Below are positions 1-12,927 of a stretch of DNA of 64,000 nucleotides, piece by piece. A program made the position numbers and the translations under genes. Positions within the stretch are counted from its first letter, which is position 1. Each line of letters opens with the position of its first letter. Location of the stretch: assembly GCA_964058845.1 (NCBI GenBank), contig CAXKVR010000315.1, forward strand, positions 1 to 64,000. Reading direction: 5' to 3'. The notes beneath the pieces are model-generated. The model searched no databases. It saw nothing but the letters and a program-made list of their open reading frames with translations, and was not told the origin of the DNA. The stretch is from Carex sylvatica (taxonomy: Eukaryota; Streptophyta; Magnoliopsida; Poales; Cyperaceae).

Positions 1-1418
1 ACCTGTACCAGCCTTTGCACTTAAAAAGTATGTACCAGTAAACACAATACTAACACATCACTGCTGGTACCACTGTCAAAGTACCTTTCACCATTATTGC
101 TCATTGTACCATTATCATACCAGCAAGCCTGATTTGAACTTCTCTAAATACTCAGAATTACATACAACTAGGTACCTGCACATGCATCCATCATGACCCA
201 GCTAATTAAGAGAAATTTACATCCTTTCTTCACATTCTTAGACTTGCATAAAAAACCAGTACCGACCTTACTACTTCTCTCAAACACTGTGAGACTTAGA
301 AGTGAGATTAAAAATCAAAAAAAACTACAGTATCAAGAAAAACTACAGAACCATCCGAGACACCAACACATCAGGAGATTGGTTCCCATCAGATTGTTTC
401 CGATCAGATGGTTATGATTTAGGGAGGGATATTGCTAGTGTCATTACGGAGAAGACAATTAGAAGAACAAATAAATAAGGACTGGACACTCTGTTTAAAA
501 TAAAGGGCATAATTATTAGTTTAATTTTTAAATTAACTATATAAAAGATAAACTAAATAAAAGGGGATAGAAGAAAAAAAGTTTTTTTTTGTGGGTATAT
601 TAGCTATTATAGTGATTTTATGGGGATATTGGCTATTTCAAAACTTTAGATGGGTACACTGAAAATTTTCCCTAAAATATGTCTAATTATGGTACAATGC
701 ATGTTTTTCAAAATAAATAAATAAATAATGATAATTGTATAATATACATTCGAACGAATGAATAACGTACACTTGTCTATTCAAGTTAAAATAGTTTTGT
801 TGACAATTGTAATGCGTTTGTGACCAAGTCAAAATACATTGATGTCAACAATTGTTTTGAAATTTCATATTTATTGTTCTAACTATTTTAAAATACACAC
901 TTATTTATTGGTTGTTGCAGAATATACATTTGATTATTTGTAATTATTTTTTCTAAAATGTTCAAATTTTAGATCTTGCTTGTTTTCTGCCTTCCTTTTT
1001 CGTGGAAAAAGGAAAGAAAAATGGATGAATGAAACTTGAAAATTAAATATAATATTCCGAAGCATAAATTTTGAAGATATATAGATAATAGATTAGAGAT
1101 ATTACCTGATTTTCTTTTATATGATATTTCATTTCATATAGCTCGTTAATGATTGAATGCATATGTTTCCTATTTTCTTTGTCGATTAGCACCTTATTTA
1201 TTTTATTCATTCATTAATTTTTCTATGGTACATCTGACACCCAAAAGAGATCACAAAATGCTTTCTATTGCACACCCAAAAGAGACAAAATGCTCACTAT
1301 TGCACAACCAAAAAATTTAAACACTAGATCTATGGTCAGGTTTTTCATGAATTGAATGAAGGCACCATTTAATATCAATGCTACACACATTTTGTACAAG
1401 ATAAGAGAGAAAAACAGA
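1..1418. other. Non-coding AT-rich DNA, no gene seen
   Basis: I see no conserved open reading frame here. The first 200 bases hold several short GTACCA/GGTACC-containing words, and 1200-1320 repeats the phrase CACCCAAAAGAGA. Neither could be tied to a known element. The right end grades into the probable 3' untranslated region of the minus-strand gene at 1779-2725. Confidence 0.5.
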
Positions 1419-1778
1419 CTAGACAGCTCCAGGCCACCCTGTGCAACACATTACAATTAAGTCACTGTCTTCATGACAACCTGATTCAAGAAAACAAAGT
1501 GATGGGAAGAGAGAGAGAGCGAGAGGGAGGGGGGTGTTAATTAAAAGAAAAAAGAAAAAAAAGATCAAAGACCCAACTAAGTTCCCTTTGAAGCAATCAC
1601 TAGTACAATTCATGCACCCATGATGGATACTCCCAAGACCAGCAAAAAAGGGAGGCCCAAATTTGAGTTCATTCACCTAGTAAATCACATCTCATTACAG
1701 GAAAGCTTGAATTAACAGTAATTAAAGATAAGATCAATTAACAAACAAGGATGTGCTCGCTTGCAACTCTTCACATCA

Positions 1779-2725
1779 TCATTGCTCCTGAAAAAAATAG
1801 AGCAACAAATAGCAAGATTAGTTATGCAGATCAATAAAAATCATATTAAATGGTAGTCAATATATAAAGAAAACTGAAGAAAAATTGCAATTATTTGTTA
1901 GCAACATTGTTTTGAATCAGAATTTGTCAGTAACTTGTGTCATGTAGAAGGAAACTAGGGATGGGGTTGTGTAAAAACAAAAAAATATAAAGACAATGAT
2001 TTTAATCACAACATGAAAGAAGTAACTATTTTGGACTATAGTTGAAGCATAATTAAATAATTAATATATATGTGAAACAAGAGTCAGTAAAAGATGCTAA
2101 AATGTTTGAGAACAATTTCCTCAACAAAAAAAAAAAATTCTTCAAGAAATAAATCATGTTGTACCAGAGTAAACATGCTATTACATATATTAATAGACAT
2201 GATATATATAAACAACAAGAATTAACCCTAAATATGTCTAATTATATAAATGAAAAAAAGGAAAATAAATAAATTTTGAAATCAATCAGAGAGAAATGGT
2301 TTTGAAAACTTTTCACAAACCTGAATCACATTCTCTGTATGAAGCACAACATTCTCCACTGTACCTATACTGGCACCACTCTTATGCCCCCTCTTTATTC
2401 CAAGGAACTCCTTCCACCGCAAAGCGGGTCCCTTGCTTCCTCTCTCTTCATCACTCTCGCGCAACTCTTTCATCAATGTCGTCGTCCTGTGGGACCCATA
2501 ATGCCTGCTATCTTTCATTGGCAGTATCCTTCCTTTGGAGAATATCTGATCAGCAGCTATCATATGGTGACTACCGACCGAGAATTCAAAGTCGGGATCG
2601 GTGACAGGTAGGCGTTGCGAGCGGGGAGGCTGAGCTGGTGGTTCAACTGAGAAGTCGTTCGAGAAGGAGATGCGTGGGCCCAGTGCGCCTTGATGATCTG
2701 CATTGAACATGTTTATGCATGCCAT
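1779..2725 (-). CDS. Small plant-specific protein, MAKR/DUF1645-like (2 exons)
   Basis: Exon 1 runs 2725-2321 and exon 2 runs 1787-1779, giving 137 residues. The donor is CAG|GTTTGT at 2321/2320 and the acceptor is TTTTTTTCAG|GAG at 1788/1787, both phase 0; exon 2 adds only Glu-Gln before TGA, so most of it is 3' UTR. Visible motifs are MACINMFN at the start, RISFSNDF (about residues 18-25), DFEFSV (about 45-50), a MIAADQIFSKGRILP box (about 55-69) and RWKEFLGIKRGH (about 103-114). The DFEFSV and ADxxFxxGxxLP boxes are typical of plant MAKR/DUF1645-type proteins of poorly known function, some of which associate with membranes or receptor kinases. It has no signal peptide or transmembrane segment. 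It is probably soluble or peripheral and basic at the C-terminus. I recognise the family style but not a specific orthologue, so I infer no function. Confidence 0.75.
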
Positions 2726-2825
2726 CTTTTTAGAATAATATATATATATATTTGCTTTGTGTGTGAGAGAAAGGGAGAGATTAGAGCTTCTGAGGTGAAA
2801 TAGACTTGAAGTGTTTTTTTCTTGA

Positions 2826-2876
2826 AGGTTGCTGGTGTATATATAAAATGGGAAGGAGAGAGAGAGAGAGAGAGGT
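2826..2876 (-). promoter_or_regulatory. Putative promoter/5' UTR of the 137-residue protein gene
   Basis: On the minus strand a TATATATA-type sequence lies at 2836-2847, about 110 bases upstream of the ATG at 2725. A GA/CT dinucleotide run lies just beyond it at 2855-2874; such CT-rich tracts are common in plant core promoters. The transcription start is not known. Confidence 0.35.
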
Positions 2877-2879
2877 TGG

Positions 2880-5075
2880 ATTGGTATTTGGTAGAGTAGA
2901 GGTAGTTAATATTACAGGAAGGATCTAGATCTGTTATATACTGTATTTACATCTTTGATTCAAGTATCTTCCCTCAGAAAAAAAAAGTTCTGAGCTTAAA
3001 AGTGAAAACATCAGAATTACAAAAAAAATCTTTGAAAAACAAAAATCAATGCTCCTTAATATATAATATCTGTTCCTAATTTCACTAATACAGGTAATCT
3101 TTAAATTATTAATTAAATTGTAAACTGCCCTTATTATGGGTAATCCCCTTTCTTTAGGGCTATTACATTACTGTTATATCTTCTTTAAGCGAAAATATAT
3201 ACTATGTGAGTTCTAGGTAAGTTTTGCTCATGGAATTAATGAATTTTGGATGCAAATGGAGAGCTTGGACAGATTTTTAATGAACCAATATGTGATATGT
3301 AAATTTATTTTTGGAACCTGACATGTAATTAATATGTATGCTTGTTGAGATATAATTAAAGTTATGGTAAACATGTCGATTATGGGACTAATCGTGTTGT
3401 ACGTACCGAAGAAAAAAAAAACATTATTTTACGTACTATTTTTTTTTAACAATAAATGTGGAGGTAGAGCTTCCAGATTATATTAATACAGATATTATAA
3501 GTGTCATTTTTTATACAACCTTTATGTATAATTAATATACATGTTTTAACGTCAATACATATAATTGGCATTAATTCTTCCTCTAATTTATGAAACAAGT
3601 TTTTTCAGAAAAAATATGTAGAGATTTAGAGAACAATCATTTTTGTAATCATTACTAATAAAAAAATTCAATATTAAAGCCAATTAGATTATAATTAAAC
3701 CCAGCACTTTGATAAAAAAAAAAAAGATAAAAAAAAAGATTAAACCCAGCACAGTTCAATAATTGAACTGCAATTTTAATTAAGTGAAAGTAATTGTTAA
3801 TGAACATTCCATTATTATTACTAAAAAAAATGTATTTTAATTATTTAGTGAATTCTAAAAAGTAATAAGAATGAGATTATAGGGTCTTGAATTTTTTTTT
3901 TTTTTTTTTGTGAGGTAAGTATATGTGTTTATGTCATCAATAAATTAACCTCTCAAAGCACAACTGACCAAGGGTTGATGTATGTATATAACATAATTAC
4001 CTGGTTAAGTTAGTTGCAACACAATTAAAAGCAAGTAGCTAGGAACAAATTGGTCAAAAATAGAATCCAATCAAAGCTGTCACTGTGGTCCATTTAGTTG
4101 GTACTATAGCAATATTGGCATGATGCTAATCTGTTTAAGAATTGAGACCATTACTTTGACTGGATGTGCCATACATGCATATATTTTTTTTAAATAGATA
4201 TCTATTTGTTATTTGCAGTCTCCAGGATCAGGTCATGACACAGATAGAGACAATTTTGGATTTATTTCATTGCATTATCTCAAAAAATAATTATAGCAAT
4301 GTATAATTAAGCACTAAAAAATCTAAGTTTAAGTATAATAAAATTTATTATACTTGACAGCTACCGTCAAGGTTTCAAAAAAAAAAAATATAATAAAATT
4401 CACATTTAAAATTATTGCATTAGCTATATATTTGCCTCCTTCAATAATGATTTTCTTATTTATTATTGTTTTGATGTCCCTTGATATATATTTGCAGAAA
4501 ACTCTAAATTATATTCTTATGTAAAGTTCCAATAATAATTAGCAAATTTTAAAAAATATATATATTGCAATCTGAATACATAACTTATCAAAATTCAAAC
4601 AAAAGAAAATATTTAAGATTTCTTTGTCTTATTCAAATGTACTAAACTTGATGTATTTTTTGTAAAAATACATCTTTTTTTTCAATTAAAAAATAAAAGT
4701 TGCAAAAAAAGAAGAACCTACTTGGAGGGCGCAAACAATATTTGTGTTTTTCAATGCTTATCTATGAAAAAAAAAGTTTGTAAAAGCAAATATTTATAAA
4801 AAAGAATTGTTTTATAGTGAATGTGACTACTATTTGCTTAATATTAGCATGTCTTGAAAACTTTGTTAATTTAAACAAGTTGCACTTTGCATTGAATTAG
4901 ATTGTGAAACGAAGTCATCTCAGTTAATATTAATTTCCTTCTCGTATTACGGATTGTAATTTTATTATTTTACGCCACTGACCATTAGACTACGAATAAG
5001 GATGAGCCAACCGGCAATACCATTCTAAAAAAACAAAATAATTAAGAAATCACGAAAAATTCGAAAAATACTAAG
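2880..5075. other. AT-rich intergenic DNA with a possible LINE tail
   Basis: No gene is visible. At 3439-3490 a T-run is followed by a segment that, read on the minus strand, resembles the 3' tail of a plant L1-type LINE ending in poly(A). The remainder is simple A/T-rich sequence. Confidence 0.35.
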
Positions 5076-5079
5076 GCCA

Positions 5080-5580
5080 CAATAATAATTGGCAGCCCTA
5101 TTCTTGTGGGCATCGTTGCGGCCCCGCAAAACTCCAAAATAATCATCAAATTTCATCTAATCATATCATTCCGTTGATTTTTAAAATATTTGTCTAATAA
5201 TTTTTAAAACCAGAAGGAATACAATAATTTTTCTATTTACTAGAAGTGACTTTGAAATCGGAATCAATAATTATGATACAAAGCATTTTTATCTTTTTTC
5301 AGTAATACACCAAGAAATAGTTTAATTTTCTTTACATCTGGAAAAAATTCTGCTTGAAAAATATTACGGATTCCTTCTAGCATATATAAATTATAAGATG
5401 TTTTTATCAATTTTATTTGATGTTCTTTCTAACATATTTAAATTATTAATTGTTATTTTTATTTTTAAAATTATTAAACAAGTATTTTAAAAATCAACGA
5501 AATGAGATGAACAGATGAAATTTTTGGGTTTTTTTAGCTTTGGCGTGACTGCAACAACAAATGGCGGCCCTCCAAAAATA
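5080..5580. mobile_element. Degenerate foldback (inverted-repeat) element
   Basis: Sequence near 5150-5210 is the approximate reverse complement of 5455-5520 (shared core CGTTGATTTTTAAAATA), and the pairing extends outwards into GC-richer ends (near 5085-5130 and 5530-5575). This is the layout of a MITE. No clear target duplication was found, so the boundaries are approximate. Confidence 0.45.
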
Positions 5581-5708
5581 GAACCGTCAATTGTCGTTTC
5601 GGTCCTAGTAGATTTCAAATTCTATCAAATTTGTGATTTTTTTTTTAGGAATGGTAATAATAAAAAACTTGGCCCGGACCGTAAAAAAGTTGCCATCCCG
5701 AGTTTACC

Positions 5709-5926
5709 GAATGCGTATCCTCTGCATTAACTCAAAAAGGAATCTTTTGAGTTAATGAATCTCAACCGTCTGATTTTAAACGGAGCCAATCCAGTCTCTG
5801 CTTATGATATGGGGATCTTTAATATTAGTGCAGATTTAGTCTGCACGAATCATAAAATATATCGGATGATCAGGATTCATTAACTCAAAAGATTTCCTTT
5901 TGAGTTAATGCAAAGGATACGAATTC
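5709..5926. mobile_element. Mutator-like MITE, copy 1 (9-bp target duplication)
   Basis: The terminal inverted repeat starts GAATGCGTATCCTCTGCATT on the left, and its partner on the right ends GGATACGAATTC. Both sides are flanked by the perfect direct repeat GAGTTTACC (5700-5708 and 5927-5935). A 9-bp duplication suggests a Mutator-like origin. A second copy lies at 42643-42888. Confidence 0.75.
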
Positions 5927-5970
5927 GAGTTTACCTCACTTGGATCTGGTCTGTAGGTTGTAGTTCTGAT

Positions 5971-6311
5971 CATAGTGACAACTCAAAAATTCGGGTTCGG
6001 TTTGGCGGGTTCAAAAATTCGTGATTCGGATATAATTCGGATATAATTCGGAAATGATTCGGTACACTACGGAAGCAAAAAAAACAAAAATTCAACAGAG
6101 AACACCAGCAAAAAAAAAAAAAAAAATCCAAAAAAAGATTTGTGTGTTTTTTTCGCGTTTTTCTTGCGAATAAAACGTAATTCGCATTTTATACGCGTTT
6201 TATTCGCGAATAAAACGTTTTATACGTTTTTCTCCGTTTTGAATGGAGTTCGGTTCGAGAACATCAAAAAAACGTTTTATATGCGAATTATACGCGTATC
6301 ATGTCAGTGTG
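5971..6311. mobile_element. Non-autonomous hAT-like element with ATTCGCG subterminal repeats
   Basis: The 8-bp direct repeat GTTCTGAT occurs at 5963-5970 and 6312-6319. The element begins CATAGTGACA and its other end, reverse-complemented, begins CACACTGACA. The subterminal DNA is full of short words: ATTCGGATATA on the left, and TTCGCGAATAAAACG-like words on the right. hAT transposases bind repeated subterminal motifs of this kind. It has no coding capacity. Confidence 0.65.
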
Positions 6312-6319
6312 GTTCTGAT

Positions 6320-7750
6320 GTTAGCGACTGGGCACAGGATTTGAAGGGTCTACATCTGCCACATAGAACTCAATTTAATTAAAATTAAATGAAAGATTGA
6401 GCTGGCGATATCGACTTGTCGATGAGACCACGGCCGCTACTGTTTTATTTAAGTAGTATTATAAGAATATTTTATTAATAATTTATTTATTGACAACCAA
6501 GTTTTTAAAAAATATTTAAAGACATTTAACGGCAAGTTCTCATTGAATGATTAATTGGTTTAATACTTGTTTAATCATTATTTCATGATGATATGTTCTT
6601 AGAAAAAAAAAAAAAAAAAAAAAGAGAAGTTATTTGAGGGGGTTTGTAAGTGTAATCTAATTTAATTGTCCAAAATGTCTGGTTTGATGCGAAGAAATTA
6701 AATTACGAATTCAGATTTTAATAGAGTAAATACACATTGAATTTTACTTAACTTGACAAACAAATCTTTTTTTTTTTAAAAAGCTGGTGGAAGCTCCAGT
6801 GGTGCATTAATAGTAAAAGTTTACTTGACAAACAAATTGTGGACATGAATTTTGCATAAAAAGAAATCTATTGAAAAAGGATCGATTAAAATTGAACCCA
6901 ACTCTATAACAAACTAAGGTCAATGAGTTGAGTTTAACTAGGTATAATCAGGCTGGAATCTACTTAAAAATGAACACCCTATATATGCCCAACCGGGTAC
7001 TTCGATTTTAATTACGTTAAAAGGTAATTTTTGAAGTGGTAGAAAAGAGTTTTTGAAGATGAAAGTCATCCATTCAAATTCAAAAAAAAAAAAACTTTTC
7101 TACTAATTTTAATTTTTTTATATATGATTATGTTAGTAATTATGTTCTAAAAGTAATGTCACTAATGTGTCATCTTTATTTTAAACTTTTTTAAATTAGA
7201 AGTTTATCTATATTATTAATTGTTAGTTGAAGTATGTTATTGTTTTATTTGTAATTTTTTTTATAACATATATTTATGTGAATTATTTTTTTTTAAGTAA
7301 AATCGCAAAACCCAATGTCAAAAAAAAAAAAAAGGTCAGGTGATTTTTAACTTTTACTTGGTTAATTATGAATTGATATTTTTGTAATCCAACTGAAATT
7401 TTTTGTAATCCAATGTCAAAAAAAATACATCACTTACTAGTGACAACTCATCAATTTTACGTATGCATGAGAATTAAAATATCAAAATTACATGGATGTT
7501 ATTTAATTAAGGATTAGGTACCATGTGGTTAAAACACTGGCACAAGCATACAGAATAATAACTTTAAAATAAAGTAACTATTTATTTACTCCAAAAAATA
7601 AAGTAACCGAAGTGAATACATAATAAATATTTTTTATGCAGTATCCCATAACCTGTTAATTGAAATAACAAATCCATTTTTCACTTAAGAATCTCAGATA
7701 AAGTAATGGATGAGTTCTAACATTTAATTATAATATGATATTAAAATGAT
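6320..7750. other. AT-rich intergenic DNA, no gene seen
   Basis: No supported gene. A T-run at about 6767-6777 followed by a GGAAGCTCC-containing word may be another minus-strand LINE tail; support is weak. Homopolymer A/T runs are frequent. Confidence 0.4.
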
Positions 7751-8113
7751 AAGGTGGGCTACAGTGTTTTGGAAAGTAAAGTCTCTGTTTTATTTTCCGC
7801 TATATTTTTGTTTTCAAAATCTAAACAGTCAATTCTAACTATCCGTATTAAAATGTACTTAGAGACAAAAAAATTCTATTTTTTTGAAAATATTTTAGAT
7901 TTTATTTTTAATTTTGAAAATTACTGATTTTCTGAAGATTGTGGACCATAAAAAAAAAAGAAATTTTCCAAATTAGTACATTTTTTTTAAAGTAAAATAA
8001 AATTTGGTCTATAAACATATTTAATATGGAGATTATGTTGAATAGTTAAAATTGCATAATATGTACAGAAAGTAAATTTGGGGTTTTATTTTCCAGATCA
8101 TTGTAGCCCACCT
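7751..8113. mobile_element. Palindromic MITE (AGGTGGGCTACA ends)
   Basis: The left end, AAGGTGGGCTACAGTG, pairs with the right end, CATTGTAGCCCACCT. The subterminal part carries degenerate versions of the words shared by the GAG...CTC MITE family of this window (outer AATATGGAGAT, inner AGAGACAAAAA). Confidence 0.6.
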
Positions 8114-8568
8114 CTTTATATATGTATATATCTAGTTCTGTAAAATTATAAAAATAAAATAACATTGAATTAAAATAGTAAAATCAACTCGGAATAAAAT
8201 TAATTAAGTGGTCAATCCTAGCTAGCTAGCTAGTTCTAAGTTCATTTGTCGTTTTGAGAAGAAATATATATTGGATCTACATATAACCACCATGTGGTCA
8301 CATGAAGAGTTGCTTTACCTTCACTAACAAAAGATACTTTTAATTAACTATGCATGTGCCAGAACTTGACTGTTCCAAAGACCAGTGCATTTTAGCCATA
8401 GTTAATTAAATTTGATTGCTTTTCTTGGCGAAAGCTTGCTGCTATTATAGTAGCAGCATTGGAGAAATATTGGAACAAGAGAGGCAAGCATGAATGCACC
8501 AATCGTTACAACGCATGTTTTCATCCCCTTATGATTGATTACATGGAGCTTTGAATGTAAAATGGAGT

Positions 8569-8769
8569 CGGAGTAGGTCCGATGCCCATTGGACCTACTT
8601 TGGTTCGATGGGTGTTGTGACCATCCAATTACAATAAGATTCGTGTACTTTGTATTAAAAGCCGTGCGAGTTTTTATCAATTTCCGTGTACACAGATCTT
8701 AATACTAATCGTACGGTGATAGAGCCCATTAAACCTAAAAGTAGGTCCAATGGGCATTGGACCTACTCC
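8569..8769. mobile_element. Small inverted-repeat element (GGAGTAGGTCCRATGCCCAT ends)
   Basis: GTAGGTCCGATGCCCATTGG at the left is the reverse complement, with one mismatch, of the word near the right end. A related element with GGTCC..TGGGCATC ends lies in RAD54 intron 1 (25378-25553). The open reading frame crossing it has no family resemblance. Confidence 0.55.
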
Positions 8770-8994
8770 TATCTCGTGACGATTATGAGATTGGAGTTAT
8801 ATCTCGTCTCTTTTATGTTGAGCTGTTTATAGAAAACGATCGTTTTGTAAAGGAGGATATAGTTTTTTCCCTTGTAAAATGAAAAATATATATATATTCC
8901 AGAGGTGCCTACGAGGGTTGGGGTTACTGGGGTGAAAACGGATCAGTTATAAATTAGACAGTGGTGAAATTGTATCTGTATATATTTTTTGAAG

Positions 8995-9373
8995 AGGAGG
9001 GATTTACTTGTGCTCTTTTTTGGAGACACCGAATTACATTATATATTTTTAAAGTTTTTAAAATTCAAATAGTTGATCTAAATTGTTCAATATAATGGAT
9101 ATATTAAAATGTGCTTGCAAATTAAATTTTATATTTTTTTATTTATTTTTTACTATTTATTAAGTATTTTACAAAATTGTTGTTTTTAGACTATTGAATT
9201 TTTGTACCCATCTTGATAAATAATAAAAAAAATTCAAAAAAATTAAAATTTGATCTGCAAGCACATTTTAATATATTCATTATGTTGAACAGTTTGAATT
9301 GACTGTTTGAACTTCGAAAATTAAGAGTGTAATCCAGTGTCATAAAAAAAGAGTGTAAGTGGATCCCTCTTTG
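8995..9373. mobile_element. Palindromic MITE of the GAG...CTC family, degenerate
   Basis: The left end (GAGGGATTTACTTGTGCTC) pairs with the right end around 9330-9373. Inside, the word AAAATGTGCTTGCAAAT and its inverse lie about 200 bases apart, as in the other members. The target duplication is not clear. Confidence 0.5.
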
Positions 9374-9662
9374 AATATATATCGATATATATAATTACAA
9401 ATAGATTCATACAAAACTATTGGTTAAATTTGAAAAATAGAAAAAATTCATACAAAACTTACAATGCATGAAACCATAATTGTGAAGTATTTTTTGTTAT
9501 GTTTCAAAAAAATTAGTATAAATAATTAACATCTACCCACTTTTATAAAAAAAATAATAATAACTAACATCTATAATATCCAATTACAATTACAATGGTA
9601 AACAGCATTTTTTTTTTATAATAGGTTGATTAGCTACAAATTATATATCTATTATATATAAG

Positions 9663-10068
9663 GAGTAAGGCTAGGGTGCTATGGGTTACATAGAAAACTA
9701 CGGTGCTACGGCTCAATATTTGAGTTTTTAAAATCCTAACTGTCGATCCGAAATGTTCATTTTATTCTCCATATTAATATGTGCTTGGAGACTAAATTTT
9801 ATATTATTTTGAAAAAAATTTACTATTCTTTTAGATAGTTAGAAATCAAATATCTGAATGGTGCATAATTTTTTAGATCAAGTGATTTTCTAACTATCTA
9901 AAAAAATAGTAAAAAAATTTCAAAAAATGTAAAATTTGGTCTCCAAACACATATTAATATGGAGAACAAGATGAACGGTTTGGATCGACCGTTAGGATTT
10001 TAAAAACTCGAATATTGAGCCATAATACCGTAGTTCTCTATGCAACCCATAGCACCCTAGCCTTACTC
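9663..10068. mobile_element. Palindromic MITE, GAGTAAGGCTAGGGTGC ends, 9-bp duplication
   Basis: The element begins GAGTAAGGCTAGGGTGC and ends with its inverse. It is flanked by the perfect 9-bp repeat ATATATAAG (9654-9662 and 10069-10077). The two arms of about 190 bases are near-complementary and contain CTCCATATTAATATGTGCTT and its inverse. It has no coding capacity; a transcript would fold into one long hairpin. Confidence 0.8.
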
Positions 10069-10077
10069 ATATATAAG

Positions 10078-11095
10078 CATAGATTCAAATGTCTTCATTT
10101 TCTATTTTCTATGCCTCCACTTCTAATTTTCTAATAATAATTGTAAAACACAATATGTCAAAATAAATCTAATTGTAATCTATATTGCATATACATAAAA
10201 AAAATATTACTTTTGATTTTATTAATCAATATGTTTAAAAATTAACATTTAAAAATTATCTAAATCGGTATATTTTGTAACTATTGATACAAACTAAAAC
10301 AATGTCCGATGTTATAATGTTTTACATGTGAATAGAATAAATAATATTGATCATATCTAACAACATATTTTTATCATTTGAGTTCAAAATTGAAGCTATT
10401 AAAAAATTTAAAGATAGAATTAGCAAAAGAAGAGCATGTAAACCATCTTCATCATCTATGCATCATCCAAATTCTTAAAAATAGAAATACATATAATTAT
10501 TTATATCCATATAAGTACCTGTTCAACTATAATCATGCTTGTATCGATCTAATTCATTAAAAAGTATATCAAACTAACTTCAAATAACGAATCCAAAACC
10601 ATCAAAATTAAACTGATCTACTTAATTAATGAATAATATGTACACATCAAACTTAATCACATGTTTAGACATTTGGAATGATACTATATACTATATTTTT
10701 TTTGTTTACTTGTTTATTTAAACTTTGTACTTGGTTTTTGTTATGAATGAAACCGGTAATTATTTTTACTTTTAGTAAAAATATAAAGGGTAACTGTCTA
10801 TTTAGAAAAAAATATTATATCATTAACAAATTAATTAGGTGATGTGGGGGATTAAATGGTCCGGTGTTTCCGATTAAATGTCTTTCTCAACATGTAAATA
10901 TAAAGGGGGTCAACATATTTTTCAGGGACCTCGTAATCATTTAATTGAACCCCACCATGAAATATGTAAATACGGAGAGCCATTTGAATTGACTTGAAAT
11001 TCTTTTGTCCAATTTATGCCAAGAAGGTCCATTAATTTCGGTCCAATTTACTGAAATTTCACCAGAGTGTGTAACATCCGAAAAAGCAAAAACTT
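10078..11095. other. AT-rich intergenic DNA, no gene seen
   Basis: No supported gene or repeat boundary was recognised. The short open frame near 10378-10560 is low-complexity AT translation. Confidence 0.4.
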
Positions 11096-11737
11096 GAGTC
11101 ATAAGGGTTGGGTGCTATCCATGGATAGCATAAGGAATCCGTATCACCCCAGATAACTGAGATGCAAGCAAAAAATTCGAACCGTTATTTTAGCTTGGCA
11201 CAAATCTCAAAGCAGACCCCCCTACAGTCATATTAGAGATCGGATTGAGTTGGATATAAATGGAATTAATCTGAACTGTTCATTTTTTTAAATTGTACCT
11301 CAGGTACCTAGGCAAACACAGACTCTAGCATAAAGTCATCCATACTACAATCTCAAAAATCAATCATATAAATTTTAAATTTTGATTTAAGTAGCTCAAT
11401 AAATTGGTTATATAATGAACTTATAGAATACCAATTTTTACTGTTTTTGAAAAAAAAACATTACTATTTTTTTTTCATTATTTATGAAAGATGGCAAAAA
11501 TTGACTTAAAAATAAAAGAAAATTATAAATATTTTAGGCTATTGTTTACCATCTTTCATAAATCATAAAAATAGTAAAAAATAATTCAAAAATAGTAAAA
11601 ATTAGTATTCTACAAGTTCATTATATAACTAATTTACTGAGCTACTTAAATCAAAGTTTAAAGTTTATACGATAGATTTTTGTAGTCGTAGCACGGATGA
11701 TCTTATGTTATCCATAGCATTCAAACCTTACTCGTGA
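11096..11737. mobile_element. Palindromic MITE with a different core and an enlarged left arm
   Basis: Near the left end, TAAGGGTTGGGTGCTATCC pairs with GGATAGCATTCAAACCTTA-like sequence read inversely at the right end. The core has arms with AAGTAGCTCAATAAATTGG and its inverse near 11380-11420 and 11620-11660. The left arm carries about 200 extra bases (11140-11340), perhaps a second insertion. The same core recurs at 62285-62520. Confidence 0.5.
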
Positions 11738-12146
11738 TTAATAACAGAAATTTTGGACCCTTCATTGAAAAAAAAAATCTATTTCATTAATAAAAAAAAG
11801 TAGATGTCGTCCCATGAAAGAGTTTAAATGAAAAAAAAAAAAAATCATTTCAGCGATTCTTCCGCATGAGCTAACTCGTAATTATGGGTGGGTTTCTGTT
11901 CAAAAGATATTAGATAATATCTTATTTAAAATTGGGTCAAAGTTGTCTGATCGGTATTAAAATTTACTTAAATAATTTAGATTTATAAAACCGTTTAAAT
12001 CTATTTAGTTTTAAATTGTTCATATGAATTTCGACACATATCGAATAGTTTGAATTCGAATTTAAACAAATTTTGTCCAAATTTTTTGGACAAAACCGAA
12101 TTTTTCTCGATAAAATGCTCTCTAAACTAAAATCTCTATTTTTTAA

Positions 12147-12503
12147 GGATAAATTTCGTTGGAAGTCACTAAATTTTGTTATTTATCACAGATTGATCAC
12201 TCAAGTTTGATTTGTCTATTTTTAGACCATCGATCAACTTTGTCATTTGTTCAAATCAAGTCACTCTATACTTTTCTGTCTAAAATCTTAAAATAATATT
12301 TTCATTTTGTCCAAAAAATTAACGGAATTAGTATCTAAAATATTAACAGAATCAGGATATTCCGTTTAATATATTAATAGAATAAGCTGATTCTGTTAGT
12401 ATTTTGGACGAAAAAAATATAGAGTGACTAAAAAAAAAAATTAAACTTGAGTAATAAATTCGTAACAAATAATAAAATTTAGTGAACTCTAACGAAATTT
12501 ATT
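12147..12503. mobile_element. Foldback element (ATAAATTTCGTTGGARGTCAC ends), copy 1
   Basis: The left end around 12147-12175 pairs with the right end around 12475-12503. Both arms contain phrases such as GTCACTCTAT and its inverse. A larger copy of the same family lies at 30904-32030. Confidence 0.6.
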
Positions 12504-12927
12504 CTTTTTTTAATGACTCTTAAACTTGGGATTGTTGTTGATTAAGATTCGATTATTAGGAGCTAGGCTGGATTTGGATTTGACTATTTAGTTGATAGAG
12601 AAACACAACGTGTATTGGTCAAACCGCACACCGTTTAACCCAATTGTTTGATTGTCACTCACATGGATATCCCTAAAAACCAGTGTACACGTGTCATAAA
12701 TATCATCAATCCAAGTGGAACTTAACTCCTATGGCTATGGTCAAGGATTCCCCCAGAATTATCCGAATCTGGTCTCCTTAATCTTAACAAACTTCCATCT
12801 GTGAAATTTTATATTAAATTTCTTTATAGATATATGAGTCTTACATATACCCTTTTCTTATTATAAATAATTAAAATATCTATTTACCATTATATCAGCC
12901 GAAGTCTGAAATTGTTGTTTTCCATTA

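Noticed and set aside
193..417. 74-residue plus-strand open frame
   Set aside because: Low-complexity composition, no motif and no supporting splice or promoter signals.
2296..2611. Plus-strand frames opposite the 137-residue gene
   Set aside because: Shadows of the minus-strand coding sequence, which has conserved motifs and correct splice sites.
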